A stretch of 64,000 bases of DNA, from the NCBI RefSeq assembly GCF_001641615.1, contig NZ_LRRU01000022.1, forward strand, positions 248,001 through 312,000, written 5' to 3'. Positions 54,235-63,945 of the stretch are shown here, piece after piece. Positions within the stretch are counted from its first letter, which is position 1. Every line of letters starts with the position of its first letter. This stretch comes from Pseudoalteromonas gelatinilytica (GTDB lineage: Bacteria; Pseudomonadota; Gammaproteobacteria; Enterobacterales; Alteromonadaceae). A model generated the notes under the pieces. That model was not told the origin of the DNA. It ran no database searches and was given only the letters and a program-made list of their open reading frames with translations. The position numbers were made by a program, and so were the translations under genes.

Positions 54235-55785
54235 TTACAGCTTTTCTAGATTATCTAAGCACCAGCTAGCGCGCTTGAGTGTTGCTTGCTGAACAGATTC
54301 ATCTTGTTTATACCAATTGTTATAGATCATACCGATGCGTGGGTTTTGTGATAGTTGCTGTTCGTGCTCTAACATAAAATGCCAATATAAACTGTTGAAT
54401 GGGCATGCATCATCAGTGGCTTTTTCTTTGATGTTGTAGCTACAGTGTTTGCAATAATCACTCATTTTGTTGATGTAATTACCACTGGCCGCATAGGGTT
54501 TAGTTGCAATTAATCCACCGTCAGCAAATTGACTCATTCCTCGTGTGTTGGGCATTTCTACCCATTCTATTGCATCGATATAAATACCCAGATACCAAGC
54601 ATCCACTTCACTCGGTTCTATAGCGGTTAACAAGCAAAAGTTACCCGTGATCATCAAACGTTGAATGTGATGCGCATAAGCCGTTTGCAAGCTTTGTGTA
54701 ATGGCATGGTGCATACAATTCATGTTTGTTTTGCCATGCCAAAAATAGTCAGGTAGGGCGCGCTTGGCATTTAAGGCATTTTTGCTGGCGTAATCAGGCA
54801 TATTTTGCCAATAAATACCGCGTACATATTCACGCCAACCAAGGATCTGACGGATAAAGCCTTCTACTTGTGCAATATCAATCTGCTGTTTTTCAAAGCT
54901 GGTTAATACCCGCTTGATGACTTGCATCGGGTGCAGCATTTTGGTGTTTAAAGCAAACGATAATCGGCTGTGATACAAAGACCATTGATGCGCTGATTGG
55001 CACGTCATAGCATCCTGAAATTGACCAAAATGCACCAGTAAATGGTCGCAGAAGAAATCGAGCAATTGTTTTGCTTCAGCGCGGGTTGTTGGCCAGATAA
55101 GTGTTTCACTACACTCACCAAAGGTGTTTACTTGGTGCTTTTCAATCCGTTTTAGAATGTGGCTTACATTATGGGCGAAGCATAAGGGGGCGGGAATTTC
55201 TTTAAGATCGCTTGGTTTTAACTTGTTTCTATTTTGCTGATCAAAATTCCACTTGCCACCACGAGGTTGGTTATCATCGTCCATTAAAATAGTAAAACGT
55301 TTGCGCATAGCACGATAAAAAAACTCCATTTTTACCGGCTTATTTGGCTTAAAGTGCTGGTCAATGTCATTAAAAGGTAGTAGAAAGTGTTCCGAATCAA
55401 CCGCATTGACATTAAATTCGCTCTGCTTTGCAAAATCAGCGAGTTGTTGTTTCAGGCGGTATTCGTCAGGGTATTGGTACTCTATATTGTGGCACTGATA
55501 ATGCTTAGCTAACCGGGTGAGTAGTTCAGGTAATGAAGCATCGTTTTGTGTGTCATCAAGTGTAAGGTGCAGACAGTTTAAGTTTGCTTTTGTAAGTGCT
55601 TTGGCAAAGTTTTCCATTGCTGCGAAGAAGGCGACCACTTTTTGCATATGATGCTTTACGTAGTCTGTTTCTTGTTTTAACTCAGCAATGACATACAGCG
55701 TATCTGGTTGTGATTTTTCTTTAAACCAGCTGTGGCTTGCATTAAGTTGATCGCCAAAAATAAATCGCAGGGTAGAGTATTGCAC
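54235..55785 (-). CDS. Cryptochrome/photolyase family protein (FeS-BCP type)
   Basis: A 516-residue photolyase homologue starting with GTG at 55785 (VQYSTLRFIFGDQLN), with AAAGG nine bases upstream; a TTG 21 bases earlier is less likely. The N-terminal Rossmann part has FGDQL. The C-terminal FAD part has LGWREYVRGIYW and HAHxx-type histidines. Four cysteines expected for a [4Fe-4S] cluster are visible: NCMHHA and SDYCKHCSYN plus ACPFNSLYWHF. This is the bacterial (6-4)/FeS-BCP photolyase family. DNA repair with light is the likely job. Confidence 0.88.
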   Translation of the reverse strand: MQYSTLRFIFGDQLNASHSWFKEKSQPDTLYVIAELKQETDYVKHHMQKVVAFFAAMENFAKALTKANLNCLHLTLDDTQNDASLPELLTRLAKHYQCHNIEYQYPDEYRLKQQLADFAKQSEFNVNAVDSEHFLLPFNDIDQHFKPNKPVKMEFFYRAMRKRFTILMDDDNQPRGGKWNFDQQNRNKLKPSDLKEIPAPLCFAHNVSHILKRIEKHQVNTFGECSETLIWPTTRAEAKQLLDFFCDHLLVHFGQFQDAMTCQSAHQWSLYHSRLSFALNTKMLHPMQVIKRVLTSFEKQQIDIAQVEGFIRQILGWREYVRGIYWQNMPDYASKNALNAKRALPDYFWHGKTNMNCMHHAITQSLQTAYAHHIQRLMITGNFCLLTAIEPSEVDAWYLGIYIDAIEWVEMPNTRGMSQFADGGLIATKPYAASGNYINKMSDYCKHCSYNIKEKATDDACPFNSLYWHFMLEHEQQLSQNPRIGMIYNNWYKQDESVQQATLKRASWCLDNLEKL

Positions 55786-55873
55786 TTCTAAAAACCTTTG
55801 CAGCAAGTAATCTAGGTAGTTACGAAATAAACACCAAGATAGATCGATAATTTTAGTCTATATATAAGGTACT

Positions 55874-55890
55874 ATTATGAAGTTCATAAT
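55874..55890. promoter_or_regulatory. Palindrome in the photolyase / 55917 divergent intergenic region
   Basis: ATTATGAA-G-TTCATAAT: 8+1+8 perfect inverted repeat, 27 bases before the ATG at 55917 and 84 bases before the photolyase start. A candidate operator for one or both genes. Confidence 0.5.
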
Positions 55891-55916
55891 GAGTCATTTA
55901 CTAGGGAAGGCATGAC

Positions 55917-56699
55917 ATGACACTTATTCCATTAAAGCTAAACTTATTATTTATAAGTCTCTTAGTTTGCCAAACAGCGCACAGCACTGTGTATCACTGT
56001 GAGAAAAATGGTATTGCTGAATTTAGTCAACAGCCATGCGGCAAAGATGCAAAGCTAATAACTATAAAAGAGCAAAACCCACACCTTTCGAGCTCGTCAG
56101 AAAATACTGCACAACCATCAGCAGATAAAGATACTGCAGAGGTTGATCGTTACATTCGTTTAAAGCAAATTGATGCACAAATAGCAGAACATAACAATAA
56201 AATTGACACATTCAAGCTCAAAATGGACAGGGAAATAGTGGCTTTATCTGAGCAATCAGATGCTCAGCTACGTAACTTGGTAGGGGCTAAAAAACAAGCG
56301 GCTATTGCCAAGCAAATGACCGCGGTATCTGAGCGTTACGGCGTGCTTATAGACAGTGAGCAGCGCAGTATAGATAGACTCACGGCTGAAAAATACACGT
56401 TAACTTCATCTGCAAATACGGTTGCTAATAATGAGGTTGCTAGTTTTATTCGCTCAAAACAAATTATGCGTAAAATTTCAGAGCATGAAAATAAAATAGA
56501 TACTTATCAAAGTGAGTTAAACGTACAAATCTCAGAGCTTGAGCAACAATTAAATAGCCGCCCTCGAAATTTAGCTGATGCAAATAGCGATAGTGCCTTA
56601 GCAGACAAAATGACTGCGCTAACTAGCCGCTTTAATACGCTTATCGCCATTGAGCAAAAACAAATCGACAGACTCAACAGCGAATTAACTAGGTTATGA
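55917..56699 (+). CDS. DUF4124-like exported protein with an internal duplication
   Basis: A 260-residue protein with a signal peptide (about 1-23, ends QTAHS). It has a short DUF4124-like part (VYHCEKNGIAEFSQQPC, two cysteines) and then two helical copies: residues about 76-163 and 173-260. Both copies carry IRxKQI, KIDT, QLRNL/RPRNL, and IDRL near the end. The helices look coiled-coil. The ribosome site is GGGAAGG. Function unknown. The stop overlaps the convergent globin-like gene by 6 bases. Confidence 0.75.
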   Translation: MTLIPLKLNLLFISLLVCQTAHSTVYHCEKNGIAEFSQQPCGKDAKLITIKEQNPHLSSSSENTAQPSADKDTAEVDRYIRLKQIDAQIAEHNNKIDTFKLKMDREIVALSEQSDAQLRNLVGAKKQAAIAKQMTAVSERYGVLIDSEQRSIDRLTAEKYTLTSSANTVANNEVASFIRSKQIMRKISEHENKIDTYQSELNVQISELEQQLNSRPRNLADANSDSALADKMTALTSRFNTLIAIEQKQIDRLNSELTRL

Positions 56700-57155
56700 G
56701 CTTAAACGTGCCGGACAATACGCGCTAAACGACACCACATTTGAGTAAGCAAACAAGTAACTTTTGACAATATTGGCAAATATACGCATAGCTTGCAGCC
56801 AAGCATGTTTTAATTGCGTGTTGATGTGATGCATATACGATTTGCGGGTTTCGATAAATGCGTCGCAAAGGATATCGATGTCCTCAAACGACACATTTAA
56901 AAAGCTGAGATTATTTGCTAGATAATGAATAAATGGCGTCACTTGCAATAGATCATCAAGGTGGCTCACTACTTTGTTAAGCGCGCAGTACAAGATATAA
57001 CTGCGTTTAGTTATACTTTCGTGTTCAGGCACTGACATGGTTAATTTACGTGAACAAAGACTACGATGATATGCGCTTGTAAACTGATGAAAATCGGGTT
57101 TTAGCAATTCAATATCTTGTTGTAGCAGTCTTTTTTGAAACGAAGAGAGACTCAT
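56694..57155 (-). CDS. Small all-helical protein, possible globin-fold protein without proximal His
   Basis: A 153-residue protein starting MSLSSFQKRLLQQDIELLK; a TTG at 57176 would add 7 residues. No signal. The helix pattern and spacing resemble single-domain globins (residues LLKPDFHQFTSAYHRSL, then LYCALNKVVSHLDDLLQVTPFIHYLA, then ALYLEAFIETRKSY-like), but the stretch where the proximal heme histidine would be reads YLANNLSFLN. So heme binding is doubtful, and a non-heme sensor globin or an unrelated helical fold are both possible. It lies convergent to the 55917 gene. Confidence 0.5.
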   Translation of the reverse strand: MSLSSFQKRLLQQDIELLKPDFHQFTSAYHRSLCSRKLTMSVPEHESITKRSYILYCALNKVVSHLDDLLQVTPFIHYLANNLSFLNVSFEDIDILCDAFIETRKSYMHHINTQLKHAWLQAMRIFANIVKSYLFAYSNVVSFSAYCPARLSS

Positions 57156-57301
57156 AGTAAATCGCTTAATAGCCAAGGCTATAGGTTGTTCTTATTATAT
57201 GACTAAATATAGACGAGATTTTTCGGTAATGGGAAATTTTATGACAAGGTTGTCATAAAATTTTTAGGTAAAAAATAGTCTAACTAATTCATGCCGGAAG
57301 G

Positions 57302-57330
57302 TTGCTAATTGAGCGTTACATGCTTATAAT
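57302..57330 (+). promoter_or_regulatory. Promoter of the tRNA-fMet/rimP-nusA operon
   Basis: TTGCTA (57302-57307), 17-base spacer, perfect TATAAT (57325-57330), followed by a GC-rich discriminator AGCCGCC typical of stringently controlled tRNA operons. Confidence 0.75.
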
Positions 57331-57398
57331 AGCCGCCATTGAATTGAGGTGTTTATCGCTCAATCAGACGATATTAAGATACTTTTAATATCAATTGG

Positions 57399-57475
<77 letters not shown>

Positions 57476-57540
57476 AATACATGCTAAGGCATTGTTGAGT
57501 GTACTTAGTATACACAGTAAGTTTTTACTGTATGAAGTCG

Positions 57541-57566
57541 CGCATTCTGGTAATGCGCGTTTTGCG
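57541..57566 (+). other. Hairpin after the initiator tRNA
   Basis: GCGCATT / CTGGT / AATGCGC followed by GTTTTGCGTTT. It is probably the 3' processing or partial termination signal after the tRNA. Confidence 0.5.
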
Positions 57567-57650
57567 TTTAGGCTATCTAGTTTAATTTAGTCAGGTGACT
57601 GACTCGCAACCAAGCTTGGCCCTAGGCCACACAGTTTTATGCTTTAGGTG

Positions 57651-57675
57651 TGACGCCCCGCTTGGTTCGGGGCGT
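57651..57675 (+). other. Hairpin in the rimP leader
   Basis: CGCCCCG / CTTGGTT / CGGGGCG followed by TTGTTG: a strong stem without a clear T-run, in the leader between tRNA-fMet and rimP. Confidence 0.6.
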
Positions 57676-57726
57676 TGTTGTATCTGCTTGGCGGTGATTT
57701 TAAATCATTATTAAACTCAGTATTTC

Positions 57727-57747
57727 AGGGCTATATGCCCTTTTTTT
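57727..57747 (+). terminator. Intrinsic terminator/attenuator directly upstream of rimP
   Basis: AGGGC / TATAT / GCCCT then TTTTTT: a 5-bp stem and T-run ending 8 bases before the GGAGG ribosome site of rimP (GTG at 57767). It could stop part of the transcripts leaving the tRNA. Confidence 0.6.
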
Positions 57748-57766
57748 GTTTGTATGGAGGATTTTC

Positions 57767-58222
57767 GTGACAAAACTTGAGCAAGATTTAGTAGCCATGC
57801 TCTCACCGGCCGTTGAAATGTTAGGCTTTGAGTTACATGGTCTTGAGTTTGTGCAAGCTGGTCGCCACTCTACATTACGTGTTTATATCGATCACGATGC
57901 AGGGATTACGGTGGACAATTGTGCCGACGTTAGTCGTCAAGTTAGCGCAATTTTAGACGTCGAAGACCCAATTACAAATGAATATGATTTGGAAGTTTCG
58001 TCTCCTGGTGTTGATCGTCCATTATTCAAACAAGATCACTACGAGAAGGCGCAAGGAGAAGAAGTACGCGTGCGTACAAAGCTTCCACAAGATGGTCGTC
58101 GTAATTTTAAAGGCGATTTAGTATCAGTTAGCAGTGATATGATCACACTTTCAGCAGATGGCACTGAGCATATGATTATGATCAGTAACATTGAACGTGC
58201 GAACATCATCGCAAAATTTTAA
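57767..58222 (+). CDS. rimP: Ribosome maturation factor RimP
   Basis: A 151-residue protein needed for 30S ribosomal subunit maturation. It starts VTKLEQDLVAML with GTG at 57767, which has GGAGG upstream; the frame extends to 57746 but homologues begin here. It has GFELHGLEFVQAGRHSTLRVYID and YDLEVSSPGVDRPLFKQDHY, the family signature. First protein gene of the operon; nusA follows 38 bases later. Confidence 0.95.
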   Translation: MTKLEQDLVAMLSPAVEMLGFELHGLEFVQAGRHSTLRVYIDHDAGITVDNCADVSRQVSAILDVEDPITNEYDLEVSSPGVDRPLFKQDHYEKAQGEEVRVRTKLPQDGRRNFKGDLVSVSSDMITLSADGTEHMIMISNIERANIIAKF

Positions 58223-58260
58223 TTCGAGTGCGAAGGAATAGGGCAAGCGAGGCATAACCC

Positions 58261-59760
58261 ATGGCAAAAGAAATATTATTGGTTGCTGAAGCCGTCTCCA
58301 ATGAGAAAGCGGTTCCAAAAGAAAAGATTTTTGAAGCGTTAGAGTTCGCATTAGCGACTGCTACAAAGAAAAAACACGATGGCGAAATTGATGTTCGCGT
58401 ATCAATCGATCGTAAAACAGGTAATTACGACACGTTCCGTCGTTGGAAAATTGCTAACGTTCTTGAAGATGGTTCACTAGAACATCCTTACAGCGAAATC
58501 ACGCTAGAAGCAGCACAAGTTGAAGACCCGTCTTTACAACTTGGTGATTACGTTGAAGAGCAAATCGAATCAATTAAATTTGACCGTATTACAACACAAA
58601 TGGCTAAGCAAGTTATCGTACAAAAAGTACGTGAAGCTGAGCGTGCATTAGTTGTTGAAGAATACAAAGACCAACAAGGCGAATTAGTAACAGGTGTTGT
58701 TAAAAAAGCAACCCGTGACGCTATCGTACTTGACCTTGGTAACAATGCTGAAGCGGTTATCTACCGTGACGATATGTTACCGCGTGAAAACTTCCGTCCA
58801 GGCGACCGTATCCGTGGTCTTCTATACGAAGTTAAGCCAGAAGCACGTGGCGCGCAGTTATTTGTAACGCGTTCTAAGCCTGAAATGCTAATGGAACTTT
58901 TCCGCATTGAGGTGCCAGAGATTGGCGAAGAGATGATTGAATTACGTGCCGCAGCACGTGATCCGGGTTCTCGTGCGAAAATCGCTGTTAAATCTAACGA
59001 CAAACGTATCGACCCAGTTGGTGCGTGTGTTGGTATGCGTGGTGCACGTGTACAAGCTGTATCAAGTGAGCTTGGTGGTGAGCGTGTTGATATTGTTCTT
59101 TACGATGACAACCCAGCGCAATTCGTTATCAACGCAATGGCGCCAGCTGAAGTTGCGTCAATCGTAATGGACGAAGATACGCATTCAATGGATATCGCTG
59201 TTGAAGCAGACAACCTTGCACAAGCAATCGGTCGTAACGGTCAAAACGTACGTCTTGCTAGTCAGTTAACTGGCTGGGAATTAAACGTAATGACAGTAGA
59301 TGACATGCGTGCGAAGAACGAAGCTGAATCAGACAAGCTAATCAACTTATTCACTGAATACCTAGACATCGACGATGAGTTTGCAACATTACTTATCAAC
59401 GAAGGTTTCTCAACGCTTGAAGAAGTAGCTTACGTACCAGCTTCTGAGTTCTTAGAAATCGACGGTTTAGACGAAGAAACAGTTGATATCTTACGTTCAC
59501 GTGCAAAAGACGCGTTAACCACGAAAGCACTTAAAACAGAAGAAAGCCTAGAAGGTGCAGAGCCTGCAGAAGACCTACTAGCACTTGAAGGTTTAGAGCG
59601 TCACCTTGCTTTCGTAATGGCAAGCAAAGGTGTTGTTACACTTGAAGACTTAGCTGAGCAAGGCATTGATGAGTTAGTGGATATCACTGACCTTTCAGAA
59701 GAAGAAGCTGGCAAGCTAATTATGGCTGCGCGTAACATTTGTTGGTTCGCAGACGAGTAA
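58261..59760 (+). CDS. nusA: Transcription termination/antitermination factor NusA
   Basis: A 499-residue RNA polymerase-associated factor. N-terminal domain (about 1-130), S1 domain (about 135-200, [20 protein letters not shown]), KH1 and KH2 (about 230-345, with [20 protein letters not shown] and [17 protein letters not shown]), and two acidic C-terminal repeats (about 365-425 and 440-499), which in E. coli bind the polymerase alpha subunit and regulate RNA binding. It controls pausing and termination and may control its own operon. It is followed by infB after 25 bases. Confidence 0.97.
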   Translation: MAKEILLVAEAVSNEKAVPKEKIFEALEFALATATKKKHDGEIDVRVSIDRKTGNYDTFRRWKIANVLEDGSLEHPYSEITLEAAQVEDPSLQLGDYVEEQIESIKFDRITTQMAKQVIVQKVREAERALVVEEYKDQQGELVTGVVKKATRDAIVLDLGNNAEAVIYRDDMLPRENFRPGDRIRGLLYEVKPEARGAQLFVTRSKPEMLMELFRIEVPEIGEEMIELRAAARDPGSRAKIAVKSNDKRIDPVGACVGMRGARVQAVSSELGGERVDIVLYDDNPAQFVINAMAPAEVASIVMDEDTHSMDIAVEADNLAQAIGRNGQNVRLASQLTGWELNVMTVDDMRAKNEAESDKLINLFTEYLDIDDEFATLLINEGFSTLEEVAYVPASEFLEIDGLDEETVDILRSRAKDALTTKALKTEESLEGAEPAEDLLALEGLERHLAFVMASKGVVTLEDLAEQGIDELVDITDLSEEEAGKLIMAARNICWFADE

Positions 59761-59785
59761 TTTATTAACGGAGGTATTACACACT

Positions 59786-62449
59786 ATGGCAGAAGTAAAT
59801 GTTGAAAAACTAGCCGGAGATATTGGTACAACTGTTGATAAGCTACTACAGCAGCTTGAGCAAGCCGGTATTCCTAAAAAAGCAGGTGATATGGTAACTG
59901 AGTCTGAAAAGTCGACGTTATTAGATCATTTGAGCAAGCAGCATGGCGGCACGGGCTCTGAAGGTCCAGCTCGCATGACTTTGCAACGTAAGAGCAAAAG
60001 CACGCTGAGCGTGACTGGTTCAACAGGTAAAGCAAAGTCTGTACAAGTTGAAGTACGTAAAACACGTACTTACGTTAAGAAAAGCGCCATTGAGCAACAG
60101 CAAGAAGAAGAGCGTTTAGCTGCTGAGGAAGCTGCACGTAAAGCAGCAGAGCTTAAAGCCCAGCAAGAAGCTGAAGAGCTTAAAGCGAAACAAGAGGCAG
60201 AGCGCAAAGCGAAAGAAGAAGCTGAGCGTCAAGCCAAAGAAGAGGCTAAACGCAAAGCTGAGGCTGAGCGTAAAGCGAAACAGAAGCAGATGACCCCAGA
60301 GCAAAGTGCTAAGTCTGAAAAAGATCGCGCCGAAGCTGAGCGTCTGCAAAAAGAAGCAGAAGAGGCCGCATTGAGAAAAGCTGAAGAAGAAGCGAAACGT
60401 CAAGCAGAAGAGGCAAGAAAGCTAGCTGAAGAAAATGAAGCTCGCTGGAAGAAGGAAGAAGAAGAGCGTATAGAGCGTGAAAAGAACGCTGATCACCACC
60501 TTACGACTTCTTCATACGCACGTGCAGCAGAAGATGAGTCTGATGCTCGCGAAGAGCAAAGTGCTCGTCGTGCGAAGAAAAAGAAAAAAGGACCTCAAAA
60601 AGAGAAGCCATTAACTTCTGGTCCTAAAGGTAAAAAAGGTAAGTTAAAAGCACCTACCTCATTACAACACGGTTTCCAAAAACCAACAGCAGACGTGAAA
60701 AACGAAGTACGTATCAGTGAAACAATCACTGTTGCAGAGCTTGCATCACGTATGGCGGTTAAAGGTGCTGAAGTTGTTAAAACAATGATGAAGATGGGTG
60801 ACATGGTTACCATCAACCAAGTGATCGACCAAGAAACAGCACAACTTGTTGCTGAAGAAATGGGCCACAAGGTTATCATCGTTAAAGAAAACGAATTAGA
60901 AGAGAAAGTACTAAACGACCGTAGCGAAGAAGGTAAAGCGCTTCCTCGTGCACCGGTTGTAACAGTAATGGGTCACGTTGACCACGGTAAAACGTCAACA
61001 CTTGATTACATTCGTTCAGCAAAAGTTGCCTCTGGTGAGGCTGGTGGTATTACACAGCACATCGGTGCATACCACGTTGAAACAAATGGTCACATGATCA
61101 CGTTCTTAGATACTCCGGGTCACGCCGCGTTTACATCAATGCGTGCTCGTGGTGCGAAAGCAACGGATATCGTAATCCTAGTTGTTGCTGCGGATGATGG
61201 TGTAATGCCACAAACTAAAGAAGCGGTTCAGCACGCCCGTGCTGCTGGCGTTCCTTTAATCATCGCAGTTAACAAGATGGATAAAGAAGGCATCGACCCA
61301 GATCGCGTTAAGAACGAATTAGCACAGCTAGACGTTATCCCAGAAGAGTGGGGTGGTGACACGCAATTCGTACATATCTCTGCAAAAACAGGTTTAGGTA
61401 TTGATGACCTACTTGAAGCAGTATTAATGCAAGCTGAGATCCTAGAATTAACTGCACCAACTGAAGGTATGGCGGCAGGTGTTGTCATTGAATCGCGTCT
61501 TGATAAAGGCCGTGGTCCAGTTGCGTCAATTCTTGTTCAGTCTGGTACGCTTAACCAAGGTGATATCGTACTGTGTGGTCTTGAATATGGCCGTGTTCGT
61601 GCGATGAAAGATGAAAACGGTAAAGACATCAAGTCTGCGGGTCCATCTATCCCAGTTGAGATTTTAGGTCTATCTGGTATCCCTGCGGCTGGTGACGAAG
61701 CAACGGTAGTTAAAGATGAGCGTAAAGCTCGTGAAGTAGCGCTTTACCGTCAAGGTAAATTCCGTGAAGTTAAACTTGCTCGTCAGCAAAAAGCGAAGCT
61801 TGAAAACATGTTCTCTAACATGACTGAAGGCGATGTATCTGAAGTTAACGTAGTACTTAAAGCAGACGTTCAAGGTTCAATTGAAGCAATTGCTGATTCA
61901 TTAACTAAACTATCTACTGATGAAGTTAAAGTGAAGATTGTTGGTTCAGGTGTAGGTGGTATCACTGAAACTGATGCAACACTTGCAGCGGCGTCAAACG
62001 CAATCGTTGTTGGCTTTAACGTTCGTGCTGATGCATCAGCTCGTAAAGTTATTGAGTCAGAAAACCTAGACTTACGTTACTACAGCGTTATCTACAGCCT
62101 GATTGAAGAAGTTAAACAAGCGATGTCAGGTATGCTTGCACCAGAATTTAAGCAAGAGATCATTGGTCTTGCTGAAGTTCGTGACGTGTTCAAGTCACCT
62201 AAGATTGGTGCAATCGCAGGTTGTATGGTTACTGAAGGTATCGTTAAGCGTAGCGCGCCTATCCGTGTACTTCGTGATAACGTGGTTATCTATGAAGGTG
62301 AACTTGAGTCACTACGTCGCTTTAAAGATGACGTACAAGAAGTTCGTAACGGTATGGAATGTGGTATCGGCGTTAAGAACTACAACGATGTTAAAGTTGG
62401 CGACCAAATCGAGGTATTCGAGACGGTTGAAGTACAACGTTCACTTTAA
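59786..62449 (+). CDS. infB: Translation initiation factor IF-2
   Basis: An 887-residue GTPase that brings initiator fMet-tRNA to the 30S subunit. Part 1 is an IF2 N-terminal module (about 1-50), then a long charged helix rich in Glu/Lys/Arg/Ala (about 105-245), a second IF2_N module, and the G domain (about 390-555): G1 [10 protein letters not shown]3 DTPGHAAF, G4 NKMD, G5 SAKTG. The C-terminal domains end [11 protein letters not shown]. The mature-size form is close to E. coli IF2-alpha (890). Shorter isoforms from internal starts are known in E. coli; I did not identify one here. Confidence 0.97.
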   Translation: MAEVNVEKLAGDIGTTVDKLLQQLEQAGIPKKAGDMVTESEKSTLLDHLSKQHGGTGSEGPARMTLQRKSKSTLSVTGSTGKAKSVQVEVRKTRTYVKKSAIEQQQEEERLAAEEAARKAAELKAQQEAEELKAKQEAERKAKEEAERQAKEEAKRKAEAERKAKQKQMTPEQSAKSEKDRAEAERLQKEAEEAALRKAEEEAKRQAEEARKLAEENEARWKKEEEERIEREKNADHHLTTSSYARAAEDESDAREEQSARRAKKKKKGPQKEKPLTSGPKGKKGKLKAPTSLQHGFQKPTADVKNEVRISETITVAELASRMAVKGAEVVKTMMKMGDMVTINQVIDQETAQLVAEEMGHKVIIVKENELEEKVLNDRSEEGKALPRAPVVTVMGHVDHGKTSTLDYIRSAKVASGEAGGITQHIGAYHVETNGHMITFLDTPGHAAFTSMRARGAKATDIVILVVAADDGVMPQTKEAVQHARAAGVPLIIAVNKMDKEGIDPDRVKNELAQLDVIPEEWGGDTQFVHISAKTGLGIDDLLEAVLMQAEILELTAPTEGMAAGVVIESRLDKGRGPVASILVQSGTLNQGDIVLCGLEYGRVRAMKDENGKDIKSAGPSIPVEILGLSGIPAAGDEATVVKDERKAREVALYRQGKFREVKLARQQKAKLENMFSNMTEGDVSEVNVVLKADVQGSIEAIADSLTKLSTDEVKVKIVGSGVGGITETDATLAAASNAIVVGFNVRADASARKVIESENLDLRYYSVIYSLIEEVKQAMSGMLAPEFKQEIIGLAEVRDVFKSPKIGAIAGCMVTEGIVKRSAPIRVLRDNVVIYEGELESLRRFKDDVQEVRNGMECGIGVKNYNDVKVGDQIEVFETVEVQRSL

Positions 62450-62470
62450 TTTCGTTTAAGTCACTATTTT

Positions 62471-62493
62471 AAATGGGGGCCTAGCCCCCATTT
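62471..62493 (+). other. Hairpin between infB and rbfA
   Basis: AAATGGGGGC / CTA / GCCCCCATTT: a perfect 10-bp stem with no T-run. It may be an RNA processing or stability site. Confidence 0.6.
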
Positions 62494-62559
62494 GTGTATT
62501 CGTAATTAAATTAACTTATTCTTTAACATCAATAAGTTATTATTTTAGAGTGAAATGAA

Positions 62560-62964
62560 ATGAGAGAATTTTCTCGCACTGATCGTGTTGCACAGCAAAT
62601 TCAAAAAGAGATTGCTGTTATTCTTCAACGCGAAATCAAAGATCCACGCTTAGGCATGGTGACAGTGTCTGCGGTTGAGGTATCTCGCGACTTATCTTAC
62701 GCAAAAGTATTTATCACAGTGTTTAACACTGACGATGAAGATAAAGCCAAGCAAAGCGCTAAAATCTTAAATGAAGCAACGGGTTATATTCGTTCTTTAT
62801 TAGGTAAACGCATTCGTGCGCGCATCATGCCTGAGCTACGTTTTGTTATTGATAACTCGCTTATGGAAGGTATGCGTATTTCAAACTTGGTTGACTCAGT
62901 TATCCGTGAAGACAATGCTAAGCATGTAGACGAAGACGGCAGCGAAGAAGGCACTAAAGACTAA
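62560..62964 (+). CDS. rbfA: Ribosome-binding factor A RbfA
   Basis: A 134-residue KH-like protein that binds 16S rRNA in 30S maturation and cold adaptation. It starts [45 protein letters not shown] and [24 protein letters not shown] are typical. It shares its stop/start region with truB by a 1-base overlap. Confidence 0.95.
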   Translation: MREFSRTDRVAQQIQKEIAVILQREIKDPRLGMVTVSAVEVSRDLSYAKVFITVFNTDDEDKAKQSAKILNEATGYIRSLLGKRIRARIMPELRFVIDNSLMEGMRISNLVDSVIREDNAKHVDEDGSEEGTKD

Positions 62965-63908
62965 TGGCTAGACGCAGTAAAGGTCGTGCTATTGACGGCA
63001 TCTTATTACTTAATAAGCCGCAAGGTATTTCATCGAACAAAGCATTGCAGCAAGCAAAGGGAATTTACTTTGCTCAAAAAGCAGGCCACACCGGTGCGCT
63101 TGATCCGCTCGCGACGGGTATGCTGCCTATTTGTTTTGGTGAAGCGACTAAGTTTACCCAGTTCTTGCTTGATACTGATAAAACCTATGTTGTGCGCGCC
63201 AAACTTGGTGAGCGAACCACTACCTCTGATTCAGATGGTGAAGTGGTTGAAACGCGCGAAGTATCGGTCACGCGTGAACAATTAGCTGAGCAAATTGCCA
63301 GCTTCTTAGGTGAGTCGGATCAATATCCTTCGATGTACTCAGCGCTTAAATACCAAGGTCAGCCTTTGTATAAATATGCCCGTGAAGGCATTGAAGTACC
63401 CCGTAAGTGTCGAAAAATTAATGTATTTAGTTTAACGCTTGATGAGTTTGATGAAGCGAACAACGAAGTACAAATGACGGCACATGTGTCGAAAGGTACT
63501 TATATTCGTACTATTGTTGATGATTTAGGTGAAAAGCTCGGCTGTGGTGCGCATGTTATTATGCTGCATCGTAGTGCGGTAGGGCATTATCCAAGTGAGA
63601 AAATGGTTACCCTTGAGCAACTTGAAGAAAAGCTACAACAAGCGAAAGCTGATGATGTTGCGCCTTCAAGCTACCTCGATGAGTTATTACTGCCAATGGA
63701 TACTGCTTTGGTTGATTTACCTGTGATTGAAATTACCCAAGAGCAGGGCGTGGCATTTAGCCATGGTCAAACCGTGGTTATTGGTAAGCCTGTCCCCGAT
63801 GGTGTGGTTAAAGTCATGGCTGATGGCGTGTTCATTGGCACTGGTGAGCGTCATAAAGACGGCCACTTAAAATCAAAACGCGGTTTATCAAATCAACTAC
63901 CTGAGTAA
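62964..63908 (+). CDS. truB: tRNA pseudouridine synthase TruB
   Basis: A 314-residue enzyme making pseudouridine 55 in the T-arm of tRNAs. The catalytic aspartate is in [23 protein letters not shown] (at about residue 48). The N-terminus [22 protein letters not shown] and [22 protein letters not shown] are family signatures. The C-terminal PUA domain ends about residue 314. It is followed by an rpsO promoter region. Confidence 0.96.
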   Translation: MARRSKGRAIDGILLLNKPQGISSNKALQQAKGIYFAQKAGHTGALDPLATGMLPICFGEATKFTQFLLDTDKTYVVRAKLGERTTTSDSDGEVVETREVSVTREQLAEQIASFLGESDQYPSMYSALKYQGQPLYKYAREGIEVPRKCRKINVFSLTLDEFDEANNEVQMTAHVSKGTYIRTIVDDLGEKLGCGAHVIMLHRSAVGHYPSEKMVTLEQLEEKLQQAKADDVAPSSYLDELLLPMDTALVDLPVIEITQEQGVAFSHGQTVVIGKPVPDGVVKVMADGVFIGTGERHKDGHLKSKRGLSNQLPE

Positions 63909-63916
63909 AGATTACC

Positions 63917-63945
63917 TTGTAGTTATGAGCAAAGCTGGGTAGAAT
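63917..63945 (+). promoter_or_regulatory. Probable rpsO promoter
   Basis: TTGTAG (63917-63922), 17-base spacer, TAGAAT (63940-63945), directly downstream of truB; rpsO is expected beyond the window edge by conserved order. Confidence 0.55.

Noticed and set aside
60116-60403. Minus-strand phenylalanine-rich frame in infB
   Set aside because: Antisense of the Glu/Lys/Ala-rich helix of IF-2, with no start signals.
62471-62493. Hairpin between infB and rbfA as terminator
   Set aside because: Strong stem but no T-run, and rbfA-truB belong to the same operon in all relatives, so termination here is unlikely.
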